Shown here: positions 45,735-56,659 of the stretch, piece by piece
How the letters are laid out: every line of letters starts with the position of its first letter
Numbering within the stretch: position 1 is the stretch's first letter
Origin: Lineus longissimus
Lineage: Eukaryota; Nemertea; Pilidiophora; Heteronemertea; Lineidae
Direction: 5' to 3'
DNA: 64,000 nt
Assembly: GCF_910592395.1 (NCBI RefSeq)
Contig: NC_088313.1
Location: 8,062,501 to 8,126,500 of the forward strand
The notes under the pieces: model-generated
What the model was told of the DNA's origin: nothing
The model's input: only the letters and a program-made list of their open reading frames with translations
Databases searched by the model: none
Program-made: the position numbers and the translations under genes

Positions 45735-46477
45735 TGGCAAGTTCAAAAATGCGTCAACCATTCGAATCGATATACCAAAGACGAAAACGAACTCTGAGGT
45801 AGACTTCGACAAAATGACGTAATGACGATTTACTGAAAGAATACAAATAGCAAAAATCATAGATATACAAATTTGTACAAGAACTTACACAAGTACCATA
45901 CTAGTACATGCACGAACAAGATGTCTCTGCAGTGGTCACAACCAACTCGACCCAGCTTAAAGAACAGCCAATGTTTACTAGGAACCCTACCATAAGCCTT
46001 AATTGGCCAACCTACTAGTATTCCAAAGATATGAACCCCACAAAACCCTGGTTGTGACATTGTCCTCAAGCTGAGACCATGTGCAGTGACACCCTTCCCG
46101 TATACATCAACACGCCTGACGTGTGGCACCATCTGCGCGAAGGACGGCGAACTAACCGTCCTCGCTCCTACTGTAAAACCTGCCCAAATCTCCCTGAATG
46201 AGAAACGGGACAGTTCCAACGCTTCACAATACGTAACATGGGATAGCTTGGCTCTCAAATAAGCCCATAGACACACGAAAGTGACAATGATAAGTACAAA
46301 TATAGGCGGACAATACCCGGACTCCTCAACCATGTGCGAAACTCCGCGATGGGCGCAGCCATCTTGGTTCAGGCCAAGTGACAAATTACCGTCACCCAAA
46401 CGCTCTATTTACATGGATTAATTATCATAACATAAGTCACAAAGTAGCCCATTTTGGCCGAAGGATTGTCCTGCACA
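45735..46477 (-). repeat. Candidate 5' LTR of the BEL/Pao element
   Basis: Upstream of the gag, a segment that on the minus strand begins TGTGCAGGACAATCC and ends TTGCCA. It is followed by CGGCTGGGAACAACTCG, which could be the primer-binding site. No second copy is in the window, so the borders are guesses. A 180-codon frame inside it (45857-46399) shows nothing recognisable. Confidence 0.3.
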
Positions 46478-47366
46478 AACCTACCGAATCTTTATCCCAA
46501 TGGCCCTAAACTACATGGGTAAACAACCACAATCTTACAGCGAGAATCGAAAATATTCTCCTCGAAAAAGCTTATTTGACGTAAGACCCAAACGAGGCTC
46601 GACTTTGTTAAAGGGCTAGTGGCCCCTACACCATGGCACATCAGCACACACTGCGTGCGTATTTCGGTGATTCTCAGGAAAATGTACATTTTGCAGTTTC
46701 GTGTTATCTGGAAACTTTGTCTCCTTTAATCCTTTTTTGTTTTTATAATATTTTTCTAGGGGTAATACACTATTGGTATCTTGTGTAGGCAGAGCTCGAG
46801 CTGCTTAAATAATTTTTTCTTGAGCCCCTGAAGTTCAGCCTACTCTAGCTGTTTTGTCAGTCCTGTTACGGACACATGCGTGCAAAGCTGAATAATTAAC
46901 ATTGTATTTATCAATCACCAGTTATGCCCAAAACAATGTATTAGTGTCCTTTTCAGGAAATAACAACAAGACTGAATTAAAAACGTGTGGATTTTATTTC
47001 AAAACAAGAAAATATTGAACTGTTTAACTCGTTTTTTTAAAAATCATTAAGTTTACAAGATACCATTCTAAATGGAATATGAGACAAAACACTTTCTTTA
47101 TACTGACACGAACGGCTCTGTAATCCTGATGAAAATGCTGCAGACCATGAGTATATGCCATTTTTAGGAAGAGTTCCGCTTTTCCCTGCTGTAACTGGAC
47201 TGACGGCTGTGTAACAGGACTGACAGTTTGAGTAACAGGAATGACAGTATCAAAGAGATTAATGCATTTGTCTTTAGTAACGGGACTGACCATCGATAAC
47301 AGGACTGACAGTTTGCATTATGAGTGACTAGATTTTGAAAAAGGTGTAACAGTTAATAATGCCGTT

Positions 47367-47503
47367 ATTGCACAAATAAGTTGGATGATTGTTCTGATAA
47401 CCTGGAACATTGTTATCTGACTATACTGGGAATTATAGTGCCCAGTATGGTCAGATAACAATGATCCATGTTATCATAACAATTATCCAACTTATTTGTG
47501 CAA
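47367..47503. mobile_element. Palindromic MITE, TA target duplication
   Basis: A 137-bp near-perfect palindrome. Arms of about 64 bases (47367-47430 and 47441-47503), starting TTGCACAAATAAGTTGGATG, surround a 10-base centre. TA dinucleotides at 47365-47366 and 47504-47505 fit a Tc1/mariner-type insertion. Confidence 0.85.
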
Positions 47504-47579
47504 TATCAAACCACATTGATTATTACGGTACCGGTACACCTTTTTAAAAAATCCCAGTCACCCATAATGTTGCACAGAT

Positions 47580-50500
47580 TCACAGAGTGATAATTAGGTC
47601 ATACAACTTATGATCGATTTCAACATGGTCTCGATTCTTTGTTATCTTTTTCGGAGGATCAATGATGGTAAGGACTCTTGCAAAAGAATACCAGCAAATA
47701 TCCTTAGGTGTAGGCCAGAAATATCTATTATGACCGATCCGGGACATTGCATCAATTTCAAGATCAGTTTCGTCTATGTTCTTGATGACTCCTGGGTAGT
47801 AATTTCCGTCATATTCAGCCATGCACCATTTCCCAATGGCTTGTGGTATTCGACTCGATGACTCGACGACGCGATGACTCGATGACGCGATCAAGTTGGA
47901 ATCTTTTTAAAGAATATCACTGCTTGGACTGTAATTTATACATAGAATCATAAGTGGAGGAAAATAAAAAAGAACCGATCATTACCAACCCCTTTCCAGC
48001 TGTTTTCACCGTATCTAATCCGACCATTTTTCGTTTCCTACAAGTTCGCATTTTTGATAAAACCATGCGCCATGTTGCTATGCAAGCCACTGGTATCTTT
48101 ACCGTCAATACAGCTGAATACACCTAAATATAGCTGGTTCAGATCAACCTCCTACCCAGGTTCTTTACGAGCAGAAGTTACAATGTTAAAATGACACGCG
48201 AGTTCCTGGAGACAAGGTTGGCTCTGGATATCCGTTCAGCACGGCAATATTAAATGTCCTATACACCTTTCCAGAAATGGGGCGCTGAGTGTCCGAAATA
48301 GTGATGTCATAAGGGGAAACTAGGCCAGTGGTGGAGGGACAAAGGAGATAGTCATGGTTGACCAACACACTTGAATGCCTTTAATGACGGACAAGGGGGA
48401 AAAAGTTAGGCTAGTTCCAATGCAAGCCACCAATTTCGGAAAGCATGTAGAGGGGCTGATGTATGGGGGGGGGGGGCAGATGTCAAGGGACGGAAGAGAG
48501 ACTGAGTGACTGAGTCTAAAAAACTGCACATATGCGAAATTCCGATTGTTGACAGACTACCACATGACATCTGACATTGGCCACTAGAAGCTTGTTTGTC
48601 AATTAAATCTCCGGTCATTTTGCATGCTATGAAACTTCCGCGAGTCCTTTAAATATCAAAATCAATCGCGGGGACCAATCTTCAGTGGCCATGGCTGGGG
48701 GGGGGGGGGGGGGGGCACATCCTTCCACATACCGTAGCTGGGTATGGGAAAGGCCGAGCTAAAACCTCTGCTGTTGCAGCGGTAGCCCGGAGACCAGGAT
48801 CATGGGATTCCGTATTTTAGCAAAATCCATAGCAACGATCGCGTCATCGAGCCATCGCGTCGTCGAGTCATCGAGTCGAATACCACAAGCCTTTCCCAAT
48901 AAGGTCGTGGTCATCAGACACTGAGGCTAGTGGCCTCAAAATGTCTTTCTCCATTTTTGATGTCTGAAAAAATAATACATCTAAATTCTGATGGAAACCC
49001 ATTGGACAATGTTTGACTTTGTTCGTAAGTACGGAACTTTAATCTGTTTAAATTCCAACCATTTCCTAGCAATATTCAAAAGTAGCTTATCTCTACCTGA
49101 TAACCTTAAGTAATAGCATGCACATGTAGGCCTACCTTCTCTATATTGTGGTTCTCATCAACCTCCCCTGGCTTGGGTGCATTTGGTTCCAGTTCCATGA
49201 CTTTGTCTTTCTCATGGTTACTGGCTGTAGACATGTTATGCTGCAAGACATCAGAAATTTTGCATTGATGCATTGTCCGGGTGCATTGCGACGAGGATTT
49301 CAACGTACATGAATGTTAGGATGCTTTTACCATGGAAGTATTATAATACTTCCATGCTTTTACCTAAGACTGTTTACTATTATCAAGCATGCACCAAGTA
49401 TCTACAGCCTACCTTTTCAGTTCCATCCTGATCTACCACAGCTGGTGGGGCATTTTCCTGGTCCTGGTTGGCAGGTTGATTAGGCATATCAAGCTGCAAG
49501 AAAATGGTGCATGATTTGAATGCTTGATACCCAGTAAATAAGAATGTTTGATATGGACAGGGTACTGAGAACTGATACAGCTAAAATGACATGTATGTCC
49601 CGTGTGCTTGCACGCATGATCCGCTTGTTTGTAAACTGCACCAATATGGTATAGCTTACTCAACCTGTACCTACCAAAACGTTTTCCTTTCTCTCAAACA
49701 TGAAGGACTTTCCAGGAACACAGTCACAGACGCCTACTTTACATAAGGGGCAGCCAACATCCCGGAAAAAGATTTTGCCATGGTGGAGACGTACGATTTG
49801 GTGAATGGTCATTGTTCCTGCAAGTGCAAAGAAAAATCACATGTATAGTAGTATGAATAGTATTAATAACGCTGTAGAAGAATTTTTTTTGCTCTCATTA
49901 ATAATAAAATATACATTATGTGGCAAAGAACTACATGTAATCTTTAGCAGGAGTTGGAAGATCTTGACCAAGCTTGAGTAGACCATCGGCTGTTCGTTTA
50001 AGCACACCACCAATGCCATCCGGGGCATCCTTTCCATGAGATGCCTCAAAGAAGTTCCATGTAGCATCAGTGAACCTGTCCAGGTAAATCGAAAAAAGGA
50101 AGAAGTTTCTCTTCTGCCGGTACTGGCTGGATGGGCCATCGCTGAAGAAGTTGATCTTTTGCACACTTGGGAAGTTTTCAGCCAGCCAGTCTAGGACAGG
50201 ACGTAGATATGCCCAAATTGCAGCAGGGTCACGCTGCCTACTGTCCGAGACTGTGCAAAATGGAATAGCCTTGCCCTGTCCAACGTAAAGGCATCCTGTA
50301 TGAAGCGTTGTTTGCACGTGAGATCCACCATAATGAGCAGCTTGTATCTCATTGCTCCAGCCGCATGCATAATTCTCACTGAAGTCAATATGAATGAGAC
50401 ATTCGTCAGGTCCCATATCTTGCTTGATCTTCCTATACACCCTGTACTGGTTTTTGATGTGGAATACTTGTCTTTTTATGCGCTTGATGATAGCATGGAA

Positions 50501-51422
50501 CTTTTCAACCAGACCTTCAAATGTGTCTCTCACGAATTCCTTCGCAGTAATGTGGAAGCCTTGCTTATCGGTCGTTGCAGCCCACTGTAAATATGTTACT
50601 TCAGCATCGTTTTCTGCTACCTGTACCAATTCCACCTCGCGATCCTTACACGTGTCACAACGTCAATTCATGCAATCCATGCTATTTGGATTACAGCAGA
50701 CAGACTCAGCCAACAATTCTTCATCAGTTGAGTTGATTGCTTTCAGTATGTGCAGTTTTTTAGTCAGAAATGATGCATTTTCGTGCAGTTTGCACTGGCA
50801 TGTCCTCCTGTCACTTGTCTTTGGTGGTTGGACCCAGTATGGCCTCAGTCTGCAAAATGCTGCATAAGAAATCGTTAAGTTGCTGTTCTGAGAAAGGAAT
50901 TTGAGGTGCAGGTTTTTCAGGCTGTCTGTCAAGATCTGTCAGGTTGTCTGTCAAGCTGCTTCCTAACCTTAAATTTTGTGGCCGTATCAGTCTTGCCAGT
51001 AGTCATCCGAGAAACATCATCCTGTTCGTAATATTCTTTCACGAGGTCCTGTTGAGACTTTTCGAGGTGCTGGTTTTTTACCAGTATTTTCACATAGTCT
51101 CCTTCTCACACCGATAAGATTTTGAAGTCGTTTTTGAAATCGATATTTTATAATGACGTGTCCGCAGGCATTTGAAGCGGTTTTTCTTTTTGTCAGAAGA
51201 TCACTTGTTGCACAATATTTTGCCTTCATGTCCGCAAGTAATGAATGATGAAAGTCTAGCGATTTTCTGACTTTGGTTGGGACATTCAAGTGCTTGAGAA
51301 GTATGCGTGTTTTAGACCTGGGTGAGTCAACAGTTTGAAGTTTTTTCTGTAATCGACTGAGGCGTTTTCTGTACTTTTCAACTTTACGTTCTGCAGTTGC
51401 CACTTTCTTCTCCAAAGACCTA
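47580..51422 (-). pseudogene. Multi-exon DDE-like transposon gene, broken
   Basis: The main exon (about 50635-49931) has ECLIHIDFSENYACGWSNEI (first Asp), QTTLHTGCLYV, VQKINFFSDGPSSQYRQKRN (second Asp) and EASHGKDAPDGIGGVLKRT. Upstream exons: 51422 to about 51017 (charged coiled coil LEKKVATAERKVEKYRKRLS) and a Cys/His region at 50663-50932. That region is split by a frameshift near 51050 and ends in a TGA right before RCDTCKDREVELVQ. Downstream exons include 49817-49675 (CPLCKVGVCDC), small acidic exons near 49440 and 49250, and a final exon with KWCMAEYDGNYYPGVIKNID. The final exon is split by the 47838-48891 MITE. Excising the MITE and one 9-bp duplication leaves the frame continuous. I know the family only as a widespread, unnamed marine-invertebrate repeat protein. 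Confidence 0.7.
47838..48891. mobile_element. MULE-type non-autonomous element
   Basis: Terminal inverted repeats of about 54 bases (starting GGCTTGTGGTATTCGACTCG) have one mismatch and are themselves built of GACTCGATGACGCG-like motifs. They are flanked by an exact 9-bp duplication TTTCCCAAT at 47829-47837 and 48892-48900. Length 1,054 bp, with no ORF of note inside and G runs at about 48465 and 48697. The 9-bp duplication and long TIRs fit Mutator-like elements. It interrupts the last exon of the DDE-like gene. Confidence 0.88.
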
Positions 51423-51429
51423 AATACGG

Positions 51430-51651
51430 GCAAGTAATGTGATGTACTTTAGTCTTTCCAAAAGAATCCTTCCAGACCAAGAATCTACGAAGATCTCCAG
51501 GATCACATGATGATATGGACGGTTGGTGGGTCAATTGAGACAGAAACGACTGCAAACTATTGTGAACGCTATCTTGTCGCTTTTTCTTATTCGAATTACT
51601 CCACACGCTGTCGAGATATGATATTCTTGATTCGATAGCATCCATGTTCAT
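51430..51651 (-). pseudogene. Tyrosine recombinase N-terminal domain, truncated
   Basis: Codes MNMDAIESRISYLDSVWSNS, SLQSFLSQLTHQPS and CDPGDLRRFLVWKDSFGKTK, the SAM-like core-binding part seen at the start of DIRS/Crypton-type recombinases. The frame overlaps the RT stop by four bases. Homology ends after HHITCPYL, exactly where the acceptor (CCCGTATTTAG) of the DDE-like gene's exon lies. The catalytic Arg/His/Tyr domain is absent. Confidence 0.6.
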
Positions 51652-53327
51652 CCTGAAAAAACATAAGGGTTCCCTTCCTTAGTGATATCCTGTGCAAACA
51701 CATTGATACCAGACGTTTTTGGACTAGGAGCTGGAGTAAAGTGCCTACTCATCATAGTATTGCTATCAAGAGCCATCAAATCTACTGTATGTGGGCCAAA
51801 TTGCTTCTCAACACTGGACCAAGAGCTCCTTGACAACATTACATCAGACATATTCAATGACCGCGATGGAGCATCCGCTGGATTTCGTGATGATGGAATA
51901 TGAAACAAGTTGAGTTCAACATTTAATGAAAACACCACAGTGAAGATTGACTTGATGAGATCATTCAATGCGCTACTTTTACCCCCCTGGTTCCCCCAAA
52001 CATCCACTAGAACCTTACTATCAGTCAGTATATCAACCCTAGTATCCCTGATTTGGGGCGCCATTGACTCCAAAACACGCAAAAGGGCATCGGTCTCCTT
52101 TTGATTTATCGATCTGTCATCATTTTTATCCCAAAAATCGGAGAATTGTCTACCACTGTGTTCACCTGACAAGACCACCGCACCATACTTGTACAAAGAG
52201 GCATCGGTAGCAAGGATTAGCTGTTTATGACACTCACTCCTCCAAGACATGTGCCCATCCCATTCGTCCAAGAATTCCCAGTGTTGAATCTCGGCAAACA
52301 GCTTCGGATACATCTCCACCTTCCCACTATTATTGATACAGAGAGAAATCGCCTTCGCCACTTCCCTCGTATACAATTGCGCCCCTGGTACCGCTAGCGC
52401 CATCGAAATACACTTGCCTAGAAATCGTTGGAGGGTTTTCAAATCGATTTCACGTAACTGAAGGATAGATGTTCTCAAACATTTAAACGTTTGCTTCTTA
52501 TCTACCGGTAAAATATACGCGAGCCTATCAGAGTCCACAATAAAACCTAGGTGTTTGAGAGATGTGATGCCATCAAGGTTACTCTTATGCAGCGCAAAGA
52601 AATAGCCTAATCTTGTTAGAAGCTCCAGTAAAGCAGAGCCAGTTACCACAATACCACACACAATCTGGCCAGTGATTTGGTTAATATTCTCAAAGCCAAA
52701 TCTATCATCAATATACTGTGTAGTACAAATGCCTTTCTTCCGTAGATACACTGTTGGCACCATTCCAATCGTTTGATATACATAGGGAGATGCCCGCCAT
52801 CCAAAAGGGAGGGTGTTGTATTGCATTACGTAACCGCCAAATTGGATGCCAAAATAGGCCCTACACTCATTAGACAATTTCACATGGTTGTAACCAGATT
52901 TTTCATCAAGTGCTACCATCTTAGCTCCCTTACCCACGATCCTATGTATGTCTCTCAATGTTTCCATTCTGAAGGGGGTGTGTTTAGTCCATAAATTTAA
53001 GAACCTTTCATCATGACAGAGTCGTGGCTTCGTTGGCTCAACCGTCAATGGCATTATAACACGGGGCATCGCACACTCCCCTACATTGCCTAGCAAACTT
53101 ATGGCACCATTTCTTATACCTTCTTCAAGCTTTCCTGCAATAAATGACTCAAAACCAATGCATGTACTAGAATTTGGGAGAAACGTTTCCGGTGGCACCT
53201 CAGAATCATACATCTTCCCATTAAATTTACCTTTGTAGGGTTTAAAGAATTCCCTGGCATCCACCCCATCTTTTAACCAATGCCTTATTCGATCACATGG
53301 AAGACCTGAATCCTCTACTTCATTCAA
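51648..53327 (-). CDS. DIRS-type reverse transcriptase-RNase H
   Basis: One open frame of 559 codons. RT motifs: MPRVIMPLTVEPTKPRLCHD, MVALDEKSGYNHVKLS (catalytic Asp), YNTLPFGWRASPYVYQ, CTTQYIDDRFGF (the YIDD box) and LKHLGFIVDS. RNase H motifs: LILATDASLYKYGAVVLSG, INQKETDALLRVLES, DILTDSKVLVDVWGNQGG and SRNPADAPSRSL. It ends DITKEGNPYVFSG, a typical end before the recombinase. Known role: reverse transcription of the element RNA. This is the best preserved part of the element. Confidence 0.9.
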   Translation of the reverse strand: MNEVEDSGLPCDRIRHWLKDGVDAREFFKPYKGKFNGKMYDSEVPPETFLPNSSTCIGFESFIAGKLEEGIRNGAISLLGNVGECAMPRVIMPLTVEPTKPRLCHDERFLNLWTKHTPFRMETLRDIHRIVGKGAKMVALDEKSGYNHVKLSNECRAYFGIQFGGYVMQYNTLPFGWRASPYVYQTIGMVPTVYLRKKGICTTQYIDDRFGFENINQITGQIVCGIVVTGSALLELLTRLGYFFALHKSNLDGITSLKHLGFIVDSDRLAYILPVDKKQTFKCLRTSILQLREIDLKTLQRFLGKCISMALAVPGAQLYTREVAKAISLCINNSGKVEMYPKLFAEIQHWEFLDEWDGHMSWRSECHKQLILATDASLYKYGAVVLSGEHSGRQFSDFWDKNDDRSINQKETDALLRVLESMAPQIRDTRVDILTDSKVLVDVWGNQGGKSSALNDLIKSIFTVVFSLNVELNLFHIPSSRNPADAPSRSLNMSDVMLSRSSWSSVEKQFGPHTVDLMALDSNTMMSRHFTPAPSPKTSGINVFAQDITKEGNPYVFSG

Positions 53328-53336
53328 AACACGGTG

Positions 53337-53729
53337 TCAATCCTCATAATGGTTATGGATTTCACCCGCGACAAACCTATCAGGATCACGTAATGGCAAG
53401 GATTTAACATCTAAGGGCACATTACCCTCTAACACCTGCTCAAACGGTATCGCAGGGGTTGGAGATTGAAGGCTCTTTCCCGAATTCAATGTAGTCCAGT
53501 GCACTCCCTGATTTACACTCGACATTGCCGTCACCGGGTCAAATGGACACTTGAACTCCCAGTGAGGGATATCGAAACCACAAATGCTCCTTCCCTGAAA
53601 CAGAGCAAATCCGGAATACAGTATTTGGAAAGAACCTTCAATCCCAACCCACGCAAGATAGAATCTCACTAGGGACTTAGTATCCCCGGGTTTGGATTGT
53701 CCAAAAACAGATATGCTCATGGCTGCCAA
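53337..53729 (-). CDS. Unknown ORF between gag and RT of DIRS-type element
   Basis: 130 codons, starting near MAAMSISVFGQSKPGDTKSL and ending NHYED nine bases before the RT frame. Aromatic-rich (YLAWVGIEGSFQILYSGFAL). It could be the C-terminal part of gag or the N-terminus of pol. No domain is recognised. Confidence 0.5.
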   Translation of the reverse strand: MAAMSISVFGQSKPGDTKSLVRFYLAWVGIEGSFQILYSGFALFQGRSICGFDIPHWEFKCPFDPVTAMSSVNQGVHWTTLNSGKSLQSPTPAIPFEQVLEGNVPLDVKSLPLRDPDRFVAGEIHNHYED

Positions 53730-53790
53730 TTATAACTTGAGTTTTACCAAACAAAGCTTATCACTTATTCATCAAACATTTACTTTAACC

Positions 53791-54891
53791 CTATTCCTTG
53801 CCCTTTGCCTGCTTCATTTTGTCACAATCAACAATGTAATGGGAGGGTGAGTTACAAAAATAACATCCCTGACCAGACTGGGACGTCCCCCTACCCCTAC
53901 CACGTCCTCTATAATAAGGCCTTGAATACCCTCGACTATAACCCCGGCCATACCCACTGTATGGCTGATAAGGATATGGTTGAAACGCCCTCTGCGGGGG
54001 GTACACACTTTCCAAGGGTGATGCACGTCTCTTTCTTGGCGGAGGACTAGAATCGGAGTCATCATCTTCAACTACAGACTTCTTAGGCTTATATGACTTA
54101 AGGGACTTCGACAACGCCTTTCCAACAACATCCTGGTCACCACCAAGAACGCTTATGACAAATTTTGGCAGATCTATCTTCCCCTGGTTGTAACGGGCCT
54201 GGCGCGACACTTCTTGATACATAGGAGCTCTTTCACACCTTTCAATAACGCTAAAGTTTCAAGCTCCTGCAGAAGCAGCAACATCAACGATTCATTAGGT
54301 TCAACCTGTGTTGCTAGTGACCTGACCTTTTGCTTCATCACCTCCACGTCATCGTGCTTGAGCTTATCTGGTAGAGCAGGCCTAACTGTTGCCGCCGCTC
54401 CCTCTTCCGACCTACTTTTCTTTACCGGGGGTGCATCGCTCGTTGATGGCTCCTGTAAACAAAATAACTCATGTGATGCACATAACCAACTGGCCCCACC
54501 GCGATACTTTAAGTAACATTACTAATACTAGACACGAGAAAAAAACGAGTCTACCAAAAATTCTCAAGAGAAAACTTACCACTAACTGCTGACCTCTCGG
54601 CTGTCCCTTCTCATTAGCATAAACTATTGCCAGGTGCACGAGCAATCTCCAATTGGACGTGTTCGGTTCCTTCTCCGCCAGTTCAAATATATCCTGGGGT
54701 GGGGAGTCTATGAGCCCACTTACAAACTGCTCCATCTCCATCTCCGTAGACTCCTCGGTCACAGTGTCCAGATCCGGTCTTGCGAACTGCTTCACCTGCT
54801 CTACGTCTACATCCCTGAGCCTCTTTACCAAAGGCAGGAGGTTCACCCCTCTCAGGCTGTGCCTCCTTTTCAGTACAGTTGGGAGAACCAT
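53791..54891 (-). pseudogene. DIRS-type gag with an apparent intron and a frameshift
   Basis: Exon 1 (54891 to about 54581) starts MVLPTVLKRRHSLRGVNLLP and ends at CAGTTAGTG|GTAAGT. A 125-base intron runs to TTTTGTTTACAG (54456/54455). Exon 2 codes KKSRSEEGAAATVRPALPDK and a helical stretch. A one-base shift near 54248 leads to ERAPMYQEVSRQARYNQGKI, a basic Tyr/Gly/Arg-rich region (GYGRGYSRGYSRPYYRGRGR) and a CCHC knuckle CYFCNSPSHYIVDC. The knuckle and RG-rich part fit nucleic-acid binding by gag. An intron inside a retroelement gag is notable. Confidence 0.65.
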
Positions 54892-55305
54892 TGCCTAAAA
54901 TTGTAAAAGGATATAAGTTATTCCATCAATACCAATATCCTAACCTGTTACAATTTACAAAGCCACCAATGCACCAACGAACCCTTAGTATGCCTAAGAT
55001 CATTAGTGAAGACCACTGCCAATCAATATGCACATGTAGGGCCTACAGAGCAAATTCATTTCCATGAACATGATGAAAACACCCCAATACACACGATATT
55101 CAAATAACTTATACCCTTCCTAGGCTATACAAACTATTTCACAGCCAAACCCACATTACACGAAACTAGTACTACCCATATGTACACTTTAACAAAGGCG
55201 CATATTTACTACCAGTTCGCCATTCATCATGTTCATGCCATTGTATGTAAGGCCGCCCTCGACTCGACACATTCCAAGATGGCGTCCTGCATGCCTACAT
55301 AAGCC
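54892..55305. other. Upstream flank of DIRS-type gag
   Basis: No gene. Presumably 5' UTR or terminal repeat of the DIRS-type element, but no repeat partner was found in the window. Confidence 0.4.
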
Positions 55306-55475
55306 TCCGGGCTTTCCTTTTGCCATACTCGGCTTTGCCCTCAGGGCTGTTCTTTCGCCATACTCGGCTTTGCCCCCCGGGCTTTTCTTTCGCCATACTC
55401 GGCTTTGCCCCCTGGGCTTTTCTTTCGCCATACTCGGCTTTGCCCCCCGGGCTTTTCTTTTGCCATACTCGGCAG
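55306..55475. repeat. 35-bp minisatellite
   Basis: Five units at an exact 35-base spacing. GCCATACTCGGCTTTGCCC starts at 55322, 55357, 55392 and 55427, and the last unit begins at 55462 and breaks off. On the minus strand it reads as a Gly/Lys/Ala-rich repeat in several frames; these are not genes. Confidence 0.93.
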
Positions 55476-56195
55476 CCATTCTCGGCTTTCAAATCGAGAA
55501 ATTGGAGAATTGACAGAGCTCCTCGACTTACCGATCCGTTCTGGCCAAGCGTCTAACACCGAATGATCGAGCAATGGTTTCGCTGCGCATGCGTCACTTG
55601 TGATGAATACTAGCTACACATTTAGTTTGTTCAAAATATGCCTAACAGAACTGACATGCAATAAACATACTCGCACATTTTTTTATTTAAGTTCACCTTT
55701 TCTATTGAATGTTTTAATTCGGCGCCATTTTAACTTGACCTTGTCAAAGGGATTGGTAGTGACATCTTTCGGACAGACGAAGAACCAAGCTGCTGTCAAT
55801 CTAATGGTTCAAGAGTAACAGGAATTGCTGGTAACAGGACTGACAGGAGAACCATGGGACAGGGGTAAAATCATTTTTTTAAGGAACTCACGCTATATAA
55901 GCAAGCAAAAGCAGACATGACTGCAAAATAGATCTATATATCAGCACAAAGAAGGAAGAAAAATAATATTATTCTGCTTTCAGATATATTTACTGACAAA
56001 AAATATTCTGGAAACTGTACACTGGGACACAGTAAAAAGTCTAAAAATATTATTTTGAGCAAGGATATGTTCAATTCTTTTTGGTTTACAAACTGGTAAA
56101 TCAATATCATATCTGAATCTGGGTATAATGGCATTAACAACTTGGCCAAATGTTATTTTTCCCAAAGAAAATATGTTTTAAATGCCTGGGACCAG
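55476..56195. other. No gene; 3'/5' subterminal part of TIR element
   Basis: Contains GTAACAGGACTGACAG-type strings (55815-55855) like those near the other end (47195-47312). Nothing coding is recognised. Confidence 0.5.
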
Positions 56196-56571
56196 AAATG
56201 TACATTTTCCTGAGAATCACCGATTTCCCTACATGCTAATATTATCACGTCCCGATCCAGCCTACACCTGTAAAAGCCCAGCACATGTAGCCTATAGGTC
56301 AAACTGTTCTACATGGAAGCACTGACCAGCGGCGCCTGATGAGACGAGATATACATGAAAAAAAAGCTTTCATCTTGCTTACTAGTACTGCCTACCTTTT
56401 CATCAGTCTGTTCGTCGCTATCACCACACTTGCCATCTTTTAAAACAGCATAAAAAAGCGCAAGATAAAAAAGCAGATTCAACGCAAACAGATTAATTTT
56501 CACTGAACACGTGCCTCAATGCTTCATTGAATTAGATGCCACTGCCCTCTCGCGTTAAGGACAATAATCGC

Positions 56572-56639
56572 ACTTTCAACGAAGGGGTAACATTGAAGGG
56601 TTGAAACTTTCATCGAAGGGTTACTTACAACGAAGCCCC
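56572..56639 (-). repeat. 68-bp repeat, right member of the 40.5-kb inverted pair
   Basis: The reverse complement of 16079-16146 with one mismatch (CAATG for CGATG). The outer flank begins GGTAC. Sequence beyond does not continue the transposase-like gene that abuts the left copy. Confidence 0.85.
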
Positions 56640-56659
56640 GGTACAAACGTTTTGCAATG

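Larger units (their letters stand above)
51423..54891 (-). mobile_element. DIRS-type retroelement, 3' truncated
   Basis: Order on the minus strand: gag-like (54891-53791), an unknown ORF (53729-53337), RT-RNase H (53327-51648) and the N-terminal domain of a tyrosine recombinase (51651-51430). The recombinase is cut at the boundary with the DDE-like gene, so the catalytic part and terminal repeats are missing. Known: DIRS elements integrate through a tyrosine recombinase rather than an integrase. Confidence 0.8.
46665..56222. mobile_element. DNA transposon with 27-bp TIRs and nested insertions
   Basis: Seen: 46665-46691 and the reverse complement of 56196-56222 match over 27 bases (starting CGGTGATTCTCAGGAAAATG). 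They are flanked by ATTT at 46661-46664 and 56223-56226. Inside are the DDE-like multi-exon gene (47580-51422), a palindromic MITE, a MULE-type MITE, a DIRS-type retroelement and a 35-bp minisatellite. GTAACAGGACTGACAG strings cluster near both ends (47195-47312 and 55815-55855). The link between these ends and the DDE-like gene is inference. Confidence 0.65.

Noticed and set aside
45857-46399. 180-codon ORF upstream of the BEL gag
   Set aside because: Lies in the presumed LTR/leader and has mixed composition. One hydrophobic stretch is not enough to call a gene.
55189-55574. Gly/Lys-rich repeat protein on the minus strand
   Set aside because: It is open in several frames of the 35-bp minisatellite, so it is a repeat artefact.
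56309-56503. Signal-peptide-like ORF
   Set aside because: The hydrophobic start is short, and no continuation exon could be matched. Left as unsupported.
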